Part shown: positions 57,140 through 64,000 of the stretch, one piece after another
How positions within the stretch are numbered: the first letter of the stretch is position 1
Layout: each line of letters opens with the position of its first letter
Source: JAFLCM01 sp046154665
GTDB lineage: Bacteria > Planctomycetota > Phycisphaerae > Phycisphaerales > UBA1924
Length of the DNA: 64,000 nt
Assembly (NCBI GenBank): GCA_046154665.1
Contig: JBJXFG010000023.1
Span: 1 to 64,000, forward strand
Direction: 5' to 3'
Translations under genes and position numbers: made by a program
Notes under the pieces: model-generated
What the model saw: the letters and a program-made list of their open reading frames with translations, nothing else
The model's database searches: none
What the model was told of the DNA's origin: nothing

Positions 57140-59056
57140 TTACGGCCTCGCTTTGCGGATGTACATCTCAGCCCGGTCGGCGCCGAAGACCATCTTGTTG
57201 GTCGGGAAGTTGCCGATGCGGTCCGAGACGAGCATGACCATCGGACGCGACGCGATGAACGTCACCGGCTGCTCGCGGTGGATGAGGCGGTGGAGTTCGC
57301 GCCACAGTGCGTTCCGGGCGTCGCGATCGAGCGTCTTTCGAGCGGCGTCGATGATGGCGTCGGCCTCCTGGCTTGACCACTGCGCGTTGTTGTTGCCGCC
57401 GTCACCGATTGACGAAGAGTGATAGTGCTGCTTCAGGTTGGGCTCGGGCGAGTCCGGCGCGAAGGCGGAGATGATCCCGTCATAGTCACGGGACGTCCGA
57501 GCCTGGTCGTACGCGGTCTGATCGAGCAGTTCGACCGCGCACTCCGCGCCGAGCCCCTTGGTGAACTGATCGCGCAGGTACGCCGACCACACCGGCCCAT
57601 TGGCGAGGCTGCTCGGAGCAATGATCCGAAATGAGAGCGGCTTTCCCGCGGAGTCGGCACGCTTGTCGTTGGGCCCCTTCGGCCAGCCCGCCTGATCAAG
57701 CAGCGTGTTGGCACGGTCCATGCTGAAGGGCAGCGGCGGCACTTCCCTGTCGTAGCCCGGTCGTTCGATCGGAAACGGCCCGCTCACCACGACTCCCGCG
57801 CCGCCGAAGAGCTCTCGGTTCATCCGCTCGCGGTCCAATGCGTGCGTCAGAGCCTGGCGGACCAAGACGCCGGCGCACGGAGAGAGCCCGTCGCCGCGAT
57901 TCGCGGTGTTCCATGCGATGGAGACCGGCCCGGTATTGACGGGCAACCACGAGACCACGCGCACACCCGGAACCGGTGCATCGGCGAGTTGCTTCAGGTG
58001 TTCGGGAACACCCCGCGCCAGGTCTGCTTCGAGGTTTGTCACCGCCGCCAACTGCGTCTTCCCGTCCTTTCGGGCGACAAACCGAAACCCGTCGGCGGGG
58101 CGTTTCGGCCCACGCCAACGTGGGTTCCGCTTGAGTTCCACGGGATCGCCCTTTTTCCACTGGTCCGCCAGCGTGGTTCCGCCGTTCGCCAGCATGTACG
58201 GCCCCGAGCCCACAAGCACCCCGGTTGCCGCCCTGTGCTCGTCGGAGGAGAGCTTCCCGTAGATATGTCGTGGGAGCGGCACGACCCTCAGCGTGGCGTC
58301 CTCGTTCTGCGCCAGCGCCTCGGAGAATGTCACCTCGATCACCCGGTCACTGAGAACCGTGCTCTGGGCCACGCCTTCAAACTGAGACTTGAACGCCGTG
58401 ACGCCGTAGTCGGGATTCTTGATGAGGTCCAGCGTGAACTTCACATCGTCCGCGGTGATCGGTTCGCCGTCGGACCACACCGCTTCGTCATCGATCCTGA
58501 CGCGCAGCCACAGCCCCATGGGGTCCATCTGCCACGCCTCGGCGAGCACGCCCTCAAACGCCAGCGTCTTGGGATTGATGTCCGCCAGCCGCTCCTGCAC
58601 GAGCGTCAGCACCCGAGTCACGGTGGCATTCGACGGACCACCGCCGTAAGGCATGAGGCGGGGAAGGTCCTGCTCGAATGCTTCGGTGATGATCCCCCCC
58701 ACCTGATAGTCCGGCTCCTTCGTCGGATCATTGATCCACGCCGGACGCTGAACGCGCTTGATCGGCACGCCGGGCTTCGCCCACGAATCATCGCGCGCCG
58801 TCGCCGCCGTGGGGGAAGGAGCCGGGGCCGTCGCCGCACCGGAATCGCTCGGCACCGGCGTGGCGACCGCGGGCACCGCCACCCCGCGTCGTTCGAGCCG
58901 CACCACAGCCTCTTCCAGCCGTCCCTGCGCCGCGCGCACCTCGCCAAGTTTCTCCCACACCCGGTCAAGCTGCAGCATGTTCAGCCACACGCTGACCGTG
59001 AGCGCCAGCAGCAGCAGCGAGAGCACGGCATGGCGGATCCCGAATCGATTCGGCAT
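57140..59056 (-). CDS. Oligopeptide ABC importer substrate-binding protein, membrane-anchored (family 5)
   Basis: The ATG at 59056 has AAGGG 5 bases upstream. The 638-aa product begins with an uncleaved-looking helix (AVLSLLLLALTVSVWLNMLQL), a coiled coil (about residues 30-60, WEKLGEVRAAQGRLEEAVVRL), and an Ala/Pro linker. A family 5 binding domain follows, with LWLRVRIDDEAVWSDGEPITADDVKFTLDLI, AADQ-free ALTHALDRERMNRELF and FRIIAPSSLANGPVWSAYLRDQ. It should capture peptides in the periplasm and stay anchored to the inner membrane, unlike soluble OppA. It is second in the operon. Confidence 0.9.
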   Translation of the reverse strand: MPNRFGIRHAVLSLLLLALTVSVWLNMLQLDRVWEKLGEVRAAQGRLEEAVVRLERRGVAVPAVATPVPSDSGAATAPAPSPTAATARDDSWAKPGVPIKRVQRPAWINDPTKEPDYQVGGIITEAFEQDLPRLMPYGGGPSNATVTRVLTLVQERLADINPKTLAFEGVLAEAWQMDPMGLWLRVRIDDEAVWSDGEPITADDVKFTLDLIKNPDYGVTAFKSQFEGVAQSTVLSDRVIEVTFSEALAQNEDATLRVVPLPRHIYGKLSSDEHRAATGVLVGSGPYMLANGGTTLADQWKKGDPVELKRNPRWRGPKRPADGFRFVARKDGKTQLAAVTNLEADLARGVPEHLKQLADAPVPGVRVVSWLPVNTGPVSIAWNTANRGDGLSPCAGVLVRQALTHALDRERMNRELFGGAGVVVSGPFPIERPGYDREVPPLPFSMDRANTLLDQAGWPKGPNDKRADSAGKPLSFRIIAPSSLANGPVWSAYLRDQFTKGLGAECAVELLDQTAYDQARTSRDYDGIISAFAPDSPEPNLKQHYHSSSIGDGGNNNAQWSSQEADAIIDAARKTLDRDARNALWRELHRLIHREQPVTFIASRPMVMLVSDRIGNFPTNKMVFGADRAEMYIRKARP

Positions 59057-59100
59057 CGGAGCCCTTTCAAGGCGTCGCGCGGTCGCGCGCCAGCTCAACC

Positions 59101-60147
59101 CTACCGCCGCCGCGAACGCGGATCAAACGCCTCACGCATCGCCTCACCCACCAGGTTCAGACTCACCAGCGAAACCGCCAGCATCACGCAGGGGAAAGCC
59201 AGCAGCCACCATCGCACCCGCACAGGGTTCAACTCGCTCAGTCCTTCCGATACCAGATTCCCCCACGAAGGCAGCGGCGGCTTCACGCCGATGCCCAGAA
59301 AACTCAGAAAACTCTCCTGCAAGATCGCCTGCGGCACCGTCAGCGTGGCGTACACAATGATCGGCCCGAGCAGGTTCGGCAAGAGGTGCCGCGTAAACAC
59401 ACCCACCGGCCCGACACCCGCCGCCCGGGCCGCCTCGATGAACGGCCGCGCCTTGAGGCTCAGCACTTGCCCGCGGATGACGCGGCTCATCGTCAGCCAG
59501 CTCACACCGCCGATGGCCAGCAGCAGCACCCCCAGTTCGATCAGCGAGCGCGACCGCTCGGCGGCCTCACCCATCGTCGAACTGCCCCCGCCCCCCCCCG
59601 CGCTCCCGCGCAGACGCTCGACCATCGCCTCCCCCGCCACCGCGAACAGCACCACCAGCAAGATGTACGGCAAGCCATAGAGCACATCGACAATGCGCAT
59701 CATCACCGCGTCGGTGCGCCCCCCGACCCACCCCGCCACCGCGCCCCACAAGACCCCGATGCACACGCTCACCAGCGCCGCGGCGATGCCGATACCGATC
59801 GACACGCCGCCACCGGCGAGCACGCGGACCAACAGGCTGCGCCCAAGTTTGTCGGTGCCCAGCACATACGGCGGAGCAGGATCGATCGCGGACGCCGCGC
59901 CTTTCACGGCTTCCAAGCGCTGCGTCTCATCCGGGCCGTGCGGTGCCCACGCCGGCGGCAACAGAAACGCATCGAGCGAGCCGGCCTTGTGACGGGCGGT
60001 GCCGCTGGGAGACTCTCCCAGCGTGAACGGCAACGACCCCAGACACGCCGCGACCACAACAGCGAGGATGACCAGCCCGACCAACGCCGAGCGCGATCGC
60101 AGCAGCCGCGTCCATGCGGAGGTTGAAGGGGTGTCAGCCCGGTCCAT
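59101..60147 (-). CDS. Oligopeptide ABC importer permease (OppC/DppC-like), copy 1
   Basis: The 348-aa product has an N-terminal helix (ALVGLVILAVVVAACLGSLP), the motif YVLGTDKLGRSLLVRVL, then helices with GIGIAAALVSVCIGVLWGAVAG and the EAA loop IEAARAAGVGPVGVFTRHLLPNL. It is a second OppC-type subunit, encoded at the head of the operon and not identical to the one at 55061-56011. TATCGT lies 8 bases before the ATG, so the leader would be very short. Confidence 0.9.
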   Translation of the reverse strand: MDRADTPSTSAWTRLLRSRSALVGLVILAVVVAACLGSLPFTLGESPSGTARHKAGSLDAFLLPPAWAPHGPDETQRLEAVKGAASAIDPAPPYVLGTDKLGRSLLVRVLAGGGVSIGIGIAAALVSVCIGVLWGAVAGWVGGRTDAVMMRIVDVLYGLPYILLVVLFAVAGEAMVERLRGSAGGGGGSSTMGEAAERSRSLIELGVLLLAIGGVSWLTMSRVIRGQVLSLKARPFIEAARAAGVGPVGVFTRHLLPNLLGPIIVYATLTVPQAILQESFLSFLGIGVKPPLPSWGNLVSEGLSELNPVRVRWWLLAFPCVMLAVSLVSLNLVGEAMREAFDPRSRRR

Positions 60148-60179
60148 CGCCCGTCACGATAGGTGGTTGAAGGCGCGAA

Positions 60180-60265
60180 ACGAGCCCCGAGCGTCCGGGA
60201 GTGGGTGCCTTTGGATGAAATGCGCGCGCCAGACTCAAGACCCGTCGCTCACGCTCCGGGCTCGT
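60180..60265. repeat. GAGCCCCGAGCGT family inverted repeat, copy 4
   Basis: The left arm starts ACGAGCCCCGAGCGTCCGGG and the right arm ends CTCACGCTCCGGGCTCGT with AGACCCGTCG before it. It lies between the opp-like operon and the sigma operon, both on the minus strand. Confidence 0.8.
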
Positions 60266-60334
60266 GGCTCAGGCATTCTCGTCAGTCGCGAGGCGCAGCC
60301 TTTGGACTTGTTGCGCTCCATATCCCGCCTCGCT

Positions 60335-61414
60335 TCACCGCTCCGGCCGCCCCTCACCACGCCGCGGACCACCCTCGCGCCCGGGCCCCCCGCTTCCGCC
60401 CGGCACCGGGACCGGCGGCTGCATCAACTCCTCGCCCGCAAGCGCCTTCTTCAGCCGTTCATCCAGAAACGCATCTCGCGTCTTCACCGCCTCTTCCAGT
60501 TGCGCCGACAGTCGGTCGACACGCTGCTTCGCCGCCGCGAGTTCCTGCTGCGCCAGCGCCGCCCGCGCATCGAACTGAGCCCGCAGCGCCGTCCGGAGCC
60601 GATCCGACTCAGGCCCCTTCGCATCGCCCTCGGCCTTCCGAGCCTCACGCGCGGCCTGAAACGATGCCCGCTCGGAGTCCGCCACGGCACGTCGCGCTTT
60701 CCAAAGCTCCGGTTGCTCGGATTCCTCACGCATCATCCGCGCAATCTGGCGCCCCTTGTCGCGCATGAACACACGCAGCGCCTCGGGGTCGCGTTCGCGC
60801 AGGTCGCGGAGCCGCTTTGCCATCTCAGGCCGCTCTTTCTCGACGAACTTGATGATCTCCTCGATGCGCGGCGGCTCGGTCGCCGCGTCACCGCCCGCGC
60901 CCCCCGGTCCGCCCCCTGCACCCGGCCCACCGGGCCCACCCAAGCCAGGCCCAAACAACCCCGGCCAACCGCCGCGTTCGCGCGCGCGGCGGAACCGTTC
61001 GATCGGTCGCTCGCCCGCGCCATCGCCGCGATCTTCGAGGTCCGCGCCGAACCCGCGCCCGAACCCACCAGCGCCGAAACCCCCGCCCGGCGACCCGATC
61101 ACTTCACGAATCTTCCGGCGCACAGCTTCCACCGGCTCGCCGCGATCCAGCATCGCGCGGATCTCTTCGAGGCTTTCCGTGGTGCGCTTGGATCTCTCGA
61201 GCTGCCGCTCGACGACACGCCGCAGCATCTCGGGGCGAGCGGGAATGTCGCCGTCGCGCCCCTGAGCACGCTCGCCCTCGGCACGCGGCGGCGTCTCACC
61301 GTTGGCTTGCGGCCCCGGCTCGGGCTGAGCCCACGCCGAGCCAACCGAGAGCGCCAACAGCAGCGCCCTCAGGGCGCCGCCAACCATCCGTGCGTTCGCG
61401 TGCCGCGTCGTCAT
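60335..61414 (-). CDS. Secreted Gly-rich helical protein of a sigma-factor operon
   Basis: The ATG at 61414, 8 bases after AGGAG, overlaps the preceding gene by ATGA and gives 359 aa with a signal peptide (LRALLLALSVGSAWAQ). It has two charged helical regions (about residues 50-105, RPEMLRRVVERQLERSKRTTES, and 180-320, with RIEEIIKFVEKERPEMAKRL and LAQQELAAAKQRVDRLSAQLEE) separated by a Gly/Pro-rich segment. No family is recognised with certainty; the helical charged composition resembles Spy/CpxP or heavy-metal-sensor proteins. Co-transcription with sigma and anti-sigma genes suggests a periplasmic signal or stress component. Confidence 0.7.
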   Translation of the reverse strand: MTTRHANARMVGGALRALLLALSVGSAWAQPEPGPQANGETPPRAEGERAQGRDGDIPARPEMLRRVVERQLERSKRTTESLEEIRAMLDRGEPVEAVRRKIREVIGSPGGGFGAGGFGRGFGADLEDRGDGAGERPIERFRRARERGGWPGLFGPGLGGPGGPGAGGGPGGAGGDAATEPPRIEEIIKFVEKERPEMAKRLRDLRERDPEALRVFMRDKGRQIARMMREESEQPELWKARRAVADSERASFQAAREARKAEGDAKGPESDRLRTALRAQFDARAALAQQELAAAKQRVDRLSAQLEEAVKTRDAFLDERLKKALAGEELMQPPVPVPGGSGGPGREGGPRRGEGRPER

Positions 61415-61959
61415 AGCGAAGGCTCCTGCGAGGCGATGTCGAACTCCGACCAGGGGTCGTCCGTGCCGTCGGATTCGAGCGAGTCGAGCGATTCGTGGAT
61501 GGCCGCGAGTTGCGTCTCGGAACGATCGGTCGCCGAGGAGTGCTCGGTTTCCCACGCCGCGAGGTCGGCCTCGAGTTGCTGCGAAATCTCCGCAACGCTG
61601 ATCGTCGCCGCCGGGCCGCTGACGCCAACAGGCGACCGCGTGTTCAGCCACGCCGCCGCGCCAACGCCCAGCGCCGCGATCGCCAGCCCCGCCGCCATCC
61701 GGAAGCGCGTCGAAAGCACCCACGGCGTAGGACCGATCCGCGCCACCACCGCCCCGCGATCCGGTTCGGCGGCCTCGGCACCGGCCCCTCGCGCCATCGC
61801 CCCGCGCGTCGAAGCAAACAGCCGATCTTCCAGCCCGCGAGGGGCCGCGGCTCGCTCGTCCGCACCGGCGCGGTCGAGCAGTTCATTCACGCCGCGCAGG
61901 TCCGCCGGCAGCGTTCCCTCGAGATCATCATTCAAGTTGTGCTGGTCATGATGGTTCAT
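61411..61959 (-). CDS. Putative anti-sigma factor, single-pass membrane protein, 182 aa
   Basis: The ATG at 61959 (GGAG 9 bases upstream) lies 3 bases after the sigma stop codon. The product has an acidic, His/Asn-rich start, an N-terminal region of about 85 residues (NELLDRAGADERAAAPRGLEDRL), one membrane helix (about residues 87-106, RMAAGLAIAALGVGAAAWLN) and an acidic periplasmic tail. Cysteines for a ZAS zinc site are absent. The gene order (sigma, this gene, secreted protein) supports an anti-sigma role. Confidence 0.7.
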   Translation of the reverse strand: MNHHDQHNLNDDLEGTLPADLRGVNELLDRAGADERAAAPRGLEDRLFASTRGAMARGAGAEAAEPDRGAVVARIGPTPWVLSTRFRMAAGLAIAALGVGAAAWLNTRSPVGVSGPAATISVAEISQQLEADLAAWETEHSSATDRSETQLAAIHESLDSLESDGTDDPWSEFDIASQEPSL

Positions 61960-61962
61960 CGT

Positions 61963-62661
61963 TCAATCTCTCCGCCCTTCCGTTGATCCGCCCCCCGGAT
62001 TTCCCCCCAGTATGTCCTTGAGTTTCCGCAACGCCCGGTGGTGGCGGGCCAGAATTGTTCCCAGCGGCTCCTCCAGCAAATCGGCGATGTGCTTGAAGCT
62101 CATCCCCGCGTGGTGCCGCAGTTCCACCACTTGTCGATCCGAGTCAGGCAGGTCTTCCATCGCGTCGCGCAGGTCTTTCAACTGGCGCGCGTCCGTCGTC
62201 GGCGGCGGCGCGGGGGCCGCACGCAGGCCTTGCTCAAAGGTCTCCGGGTCGGTGGCGGCGGGCCTCAGTTTCGCCCGGCGCGCCTCGTCCCGCACCCGGT
62301 TCATCGCGATGCGGAACAGCCACGACTCGAACCGGCCCATCTCGCCGTAGGCCCCGCTGCTCAACTTGGTCGCGACGGTGGCGAACACGGACTGGGTAAT
62401 CTCCTCGGCGACGTGCTCGTTGCGAACCCTCGACTTCACCAACGCGAACACGCGACGCCCATACAACGCGATCAGCCGCCGCCACGAATCTTCATCCCCG
62501 CTGCCCGCCGCGGCCAACAAAGCGGGCAGTTCGGCCCCCGCGTCCGAGTCCGTTTCCGTCGAACCCGGCGCGGGACCACCGGCAGGCCCCTCCCTCCCCG
62601 GAGGGTGCCCGGCATCGGCGCGCGAGGTTCGCTCCCGAAAAGGGGGGTTCATCGACGCCAT
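61963..62661 (-). CDS. ECF RNA polymerase sigma factor
   Basis: The 232-aa protein has a 50-residue Gly/Pro-rich extension, region 2 (SWRRLIALYGRRVFALVKSRV, AEEITQSVFATVATKL, FESWLFRIAMNRVRDEARRAK) and region 4 (LRDAMEDLPDSDRQVVELRHH, SFKHIADLLEEPLGTILARHH). The HTH-type ending IADLLEEPLGTI fits planctomycete ECF sigma factors. The ATG at 62661 was chosen; a second ATG three codons on is also possible. It heads a three-gene operon with spacing 3 and -4 bases. Confidence 0.9.
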   Translation of the reverse strand: MASMNPPFRERTSRADAGHPPGREGPAGGPAPGSTETDSDAGAELPALLAAAGSGDEDSWRRLIALYGRRVFALVKSRVRNEHVAEEITQSVFATVATKLSSGAYGEMGRFESWLFRIAMNRVRDEARRAKLRPAATDPETFEQGLRAAPAPPPTTDARQLKDLRDAMEDLPDSDRQVVELRHHAGMSFKHIADLLEEPLGTILARHHRALRKLKDILGGNPGGGSTEGRRD

Positions 62662-62708
62662 GCATCGGCAGAACGTTTGGCCGGGTGGGATATTGCCGGG
62701 GGAAGGCA

Positions 62709-62801
62709 GTGGTCAAGTGGTCGAGTGGTCAAGTGCCGAGAATCACGGAATGCCTTTGCACTCGACCACTTTGCCACTTGACCACTCGACCACTTGACCA
62801 C
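62709..62801. repeat. (CAAGTGGTC)n word repeat forming a 28-bp stem
   Basis: The left block (62709-62736) is built of GTGGTCAAGTGG-type 9-base words and pairs with the block at 62774-62801, 27 of 28 bases complementary, across about 37 bases. Further copies of CACTTGACCAC continue to 62818. It lies between the sigma gene and tRNA-Phe. Confidence 0.85.
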
Positions 62802-62848
62802 TTTGGCACTTGACCACTTCCCCCCTCCCCCGCTACTGTCCCCGCGTC

Positions 62849-62921
62849 GGGCATCTAGCTCAATTGGTAGAGCACCGCATTGAAAATGCGGGTGTTCCCG
62901 GTTCAAGTCCGGGGATGCCCA
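62849..62921 (+). tRNA. tRNA-Phe (anticodon GAA)
   Basis: Acceptor arms GGGCATC and GATGCCC, D arm GCTCAATTGGTAGAGC, anticodon stem CCGCA/TGCGG with loop TTGAAAA (anticodon GAA, phenylalanine), 5-base variable loop, T arm CCCGG-TTCAAGT-CCGGG, discriminator A. It is 73 nt long without encoded CCA. Confidence 0.97.
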
Positions 62922-62927
62922 TTTCCG

Positions 62928-62944
62928 ACCCCACCCCGGTGGGG
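62928..62944 (+). terminator. Possible terminator hairpin after tRNA-Phe
   Basis: CCCCACCCCGGTGGGG forms a GC-rich stem a few bases beyond the tRNA. No U-run follows directly, so it may only be a processing or stabilising hairpin. Confidence 0.35.
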
Positions 62945-63134
62945 CCATCGGCTGGGGTTTGATAGGAAAATAGTAGGGAATCGCAGCCGCCGGGCGGCTC
63001 GTGATCCCATTCTGCCGGCCCGCATTTTCAACGGGCAGGACCCACGGCGGTACGATTCTTGTCCACAAGTCGGGTGGCCACGACCGGCGTCTCGGACGGG
63101 GCCCGATACCAACGAAACCCTCGGGAAACAACGC

Positions 63135-64000
63135 ATGATCGCTCCCTCGCTTCGCAAGCCCGCCGGGCTGCTGTTCGTCGTCGCCTCGTTCTTGGGGTCC
63201 GGCGCGATGGCCCAGGACACCCAGCCCGCCGCGGCGCCGGTGCCGGTTCCTGCTCCCGCGCCCACCCCCGCCCCCGTTGGCGAGAAACTCGTCACCGTTC
63301 GGATGACCACCAACATGGGCGACATGGTCATCGAACTCGACGCCGAGAAGGCCCCGGTCACCGTCGCCAACTTCCTGAAGTACGCCGATGGCGGCTTCTA
63401 CAACGACACCGTCTTCCACCGCGTGATCCCCGGGTTCATGATCCAGGGCGGCGGCTTCGGGCTCGGGCTCATCGAAAAGCCCACCGAGGCCCCGATCGTC
63501 AACGAGTGGATGAACGGCCTCAAGAACGTCAAGTACTCGCTGGCGATGGCCCGCAAGCCCGATCCCCATTCGGCCACCGCCCAGTTCTTCATCAACACCG
63601 TTGACAATCCGCGCCTGGACGGCAGCGACGAGGCCGCCGCCCGCGCCCTGGGCGGAGCGGGCTACGCGGTGTTCGGCAAGGTCATCGCCGGCACCGGCGT
63701 GGTCGATGCCATCAAGAGCGTTCCGACCCGCAACGAACAGGCCATCGGCTTCCAGCCCACACCGATCGAGCCGGTGGTCATCACCAAGGTCGAGCGCCTG
63801 AGTTCCGACGGCGTCGAAGAAGCCAAGAAGACCGCCGAGGCTTCGGTTGAGAAGGCCCAGGGCGAGTTGAAACGCCGGATGGATGCGAGGATGGCGATGG
63901 AGAACCAGGCCCGTCAGCGCTTCATGGATTCGGGCAAGGCCCTGGGCACGCCCGAAGAGCAGTTCACCAAGGCCATGGACTTCATCAAGGCCAAGAGCGT
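63135..64000 (+). CDS. Cyclophilin-type peptidyl-prolyl cis-trans isomerase, secreted (partial)
   Basis: The ATG at 63135 opens a frame that runs past the window end (288 codons visible). It has a signal peptide (AGLLFVVASFLGSGAMAQ) and a Pro/Ala linker, then a cyclophilin domain with VRMTTNMGDMVIELDAEKAP, TVANFLKYADGGFYNDTVFHRVIPGFMIQGG and ATAQFFINTVDN, which contain the catalytic Arg, Phe and Gln. The domain closes near PVVITKVERL. A charged helical C-terminal extension (KKTAEASVEKAQGELKRRMD) continues to the edge. It catalyses proline isomerisation in the periplasm; the role of the extension is unknown. Confidence 0.92.
   Translation, partial: MIAPSLRKPAGLLFVVASFLGSGAMAQDTQPAAAPVPVPAPAPTPAPVGEKLVTVRMTTNMGDMVIELDAEKAPVTVANFLKYADGGFYNDTVFHRVIPGFMIQGGGFGLGLIEKPTEAPIVNEWMNGLKNVKYSLAMARKPDPHSATAQFFINTVDNPRLDGSDEAAARALGGAGYAVFGKVIAGTGVVDAIKSVPTRNEQAIGFQPTPIEPVVITKVERLSSDGVEEAKKTAEASVEKAQGELKRRMDARMAMENQARQRFMDSGKALGTPEEQFTKAMDFIKAKS

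Noticed and set aside
62709..62818. CRISPR array
   Set aside because: The 9-base words have no regular spacers, repeat length is too short, and no cas genes are present in the window.

Overview
The window reads as a high-GC chromosomal segment of a planctomycete, most likely class Phycisphaerae. The evidence is two secreted proteins ending in Asp/Asn-Gly calcium-loop repeats of the type GDLNGDG..NTADL..FLGRFG (the GC-type dockerin-like tail typical of Phycisphaerae), several sigma/anti-sigma pairs, many secreted proteins and lipoproteins, and an outer-membrane machinery (BamA-like, TolC-like). There is no rRNA operon, prophage, transposase, integron or CRISPR array. Two tRNA genes (Gln-TTG and Phe-GAA) are present. 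The sequence is dense, with about 57 protein genes, and both ends are cut inside genes (thiC at the left, a cyclophilin at the right).

Layout. 1-4.8 kb: thiC 3' end, an unknown protein, a globin, a TPR lipoprotein, an AI-2E-type membrane protein and a DUF2934 protein. 4.9-10.6 kb: a secreted GC-dockerin protein flanked by two paralogous secreted Spy-like helical proteins. 10.9-16.5 kb: an M48 protease, a Fur-like regulator without recognisable metal ligands, an ABC-2 exporter, a HicBA toxin-antitoxin pair and an M29 aminopeptidase. 16.7-20.7 kb: phosphohexomutase, SDR epimerase, second GC-dockerin protein. 21.1-26.5 kb: a seven-gene information-processing block on the minus strand (glmU N-domain, prs, bL25, pth, rpsF, ssb, rplI). 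26.6-35.8 kb: tRNA-Gln, squalene-cyclase-fold secreted protein, PIN toxin/antitoxin, tautomerase, lipoprotein, Gfo/Idh-like protein, DUF3352-like secreted protein, HtrA-type protease, RlmE. 36.1-41.7 kb: a MacA-MacB-TolC type efflux locus. 41.7-46.6 kb: small conserved protein, cytochrome c-sugar dehydrogenase fusion, membrane protein, thymidine kinase, purB. 46.8-49.7 kb: ECF sigma factor, putative anti-sigma membrane protein, small membrane protein. 50-53.8 kb: bamA-like outer-membrane gene and an N-terminal-nucleophile asparaginase. 53.9-60.1 kb: a five-gene oligopeptide ABC importer. 60.3-62.7 kb: an ECF sigma/anti-sigma/secreted-protein operon. 62.8-64 kb: tRNA-Phe and cyclophilin.

Two properties stand out beyond single genes. 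First, most intergenic gaps carry short dispersed inverted repeats of a few families (GAGCCCCGAGCGT type, GGCAGGCT-TCC-AGCCTGCC type, AACCCCGACCGT type, and quasi-tandem word repeats). One copy of the third family lies in frame inside the oppB-like gene and another supplies the stop codon of the oppD-like gene. Second, several genes without a Shine-Dalgarno sequence have a -10-like hexamer placed 5-6 bases before the ATG, which predicts leaderless mRNAs. The clearest case is the fur-like gene, whose promoter spacer is filled by a perfect 22-bp palindrome. Other genes have strong GGAGG sites, so both initiation modes appear to coexist.
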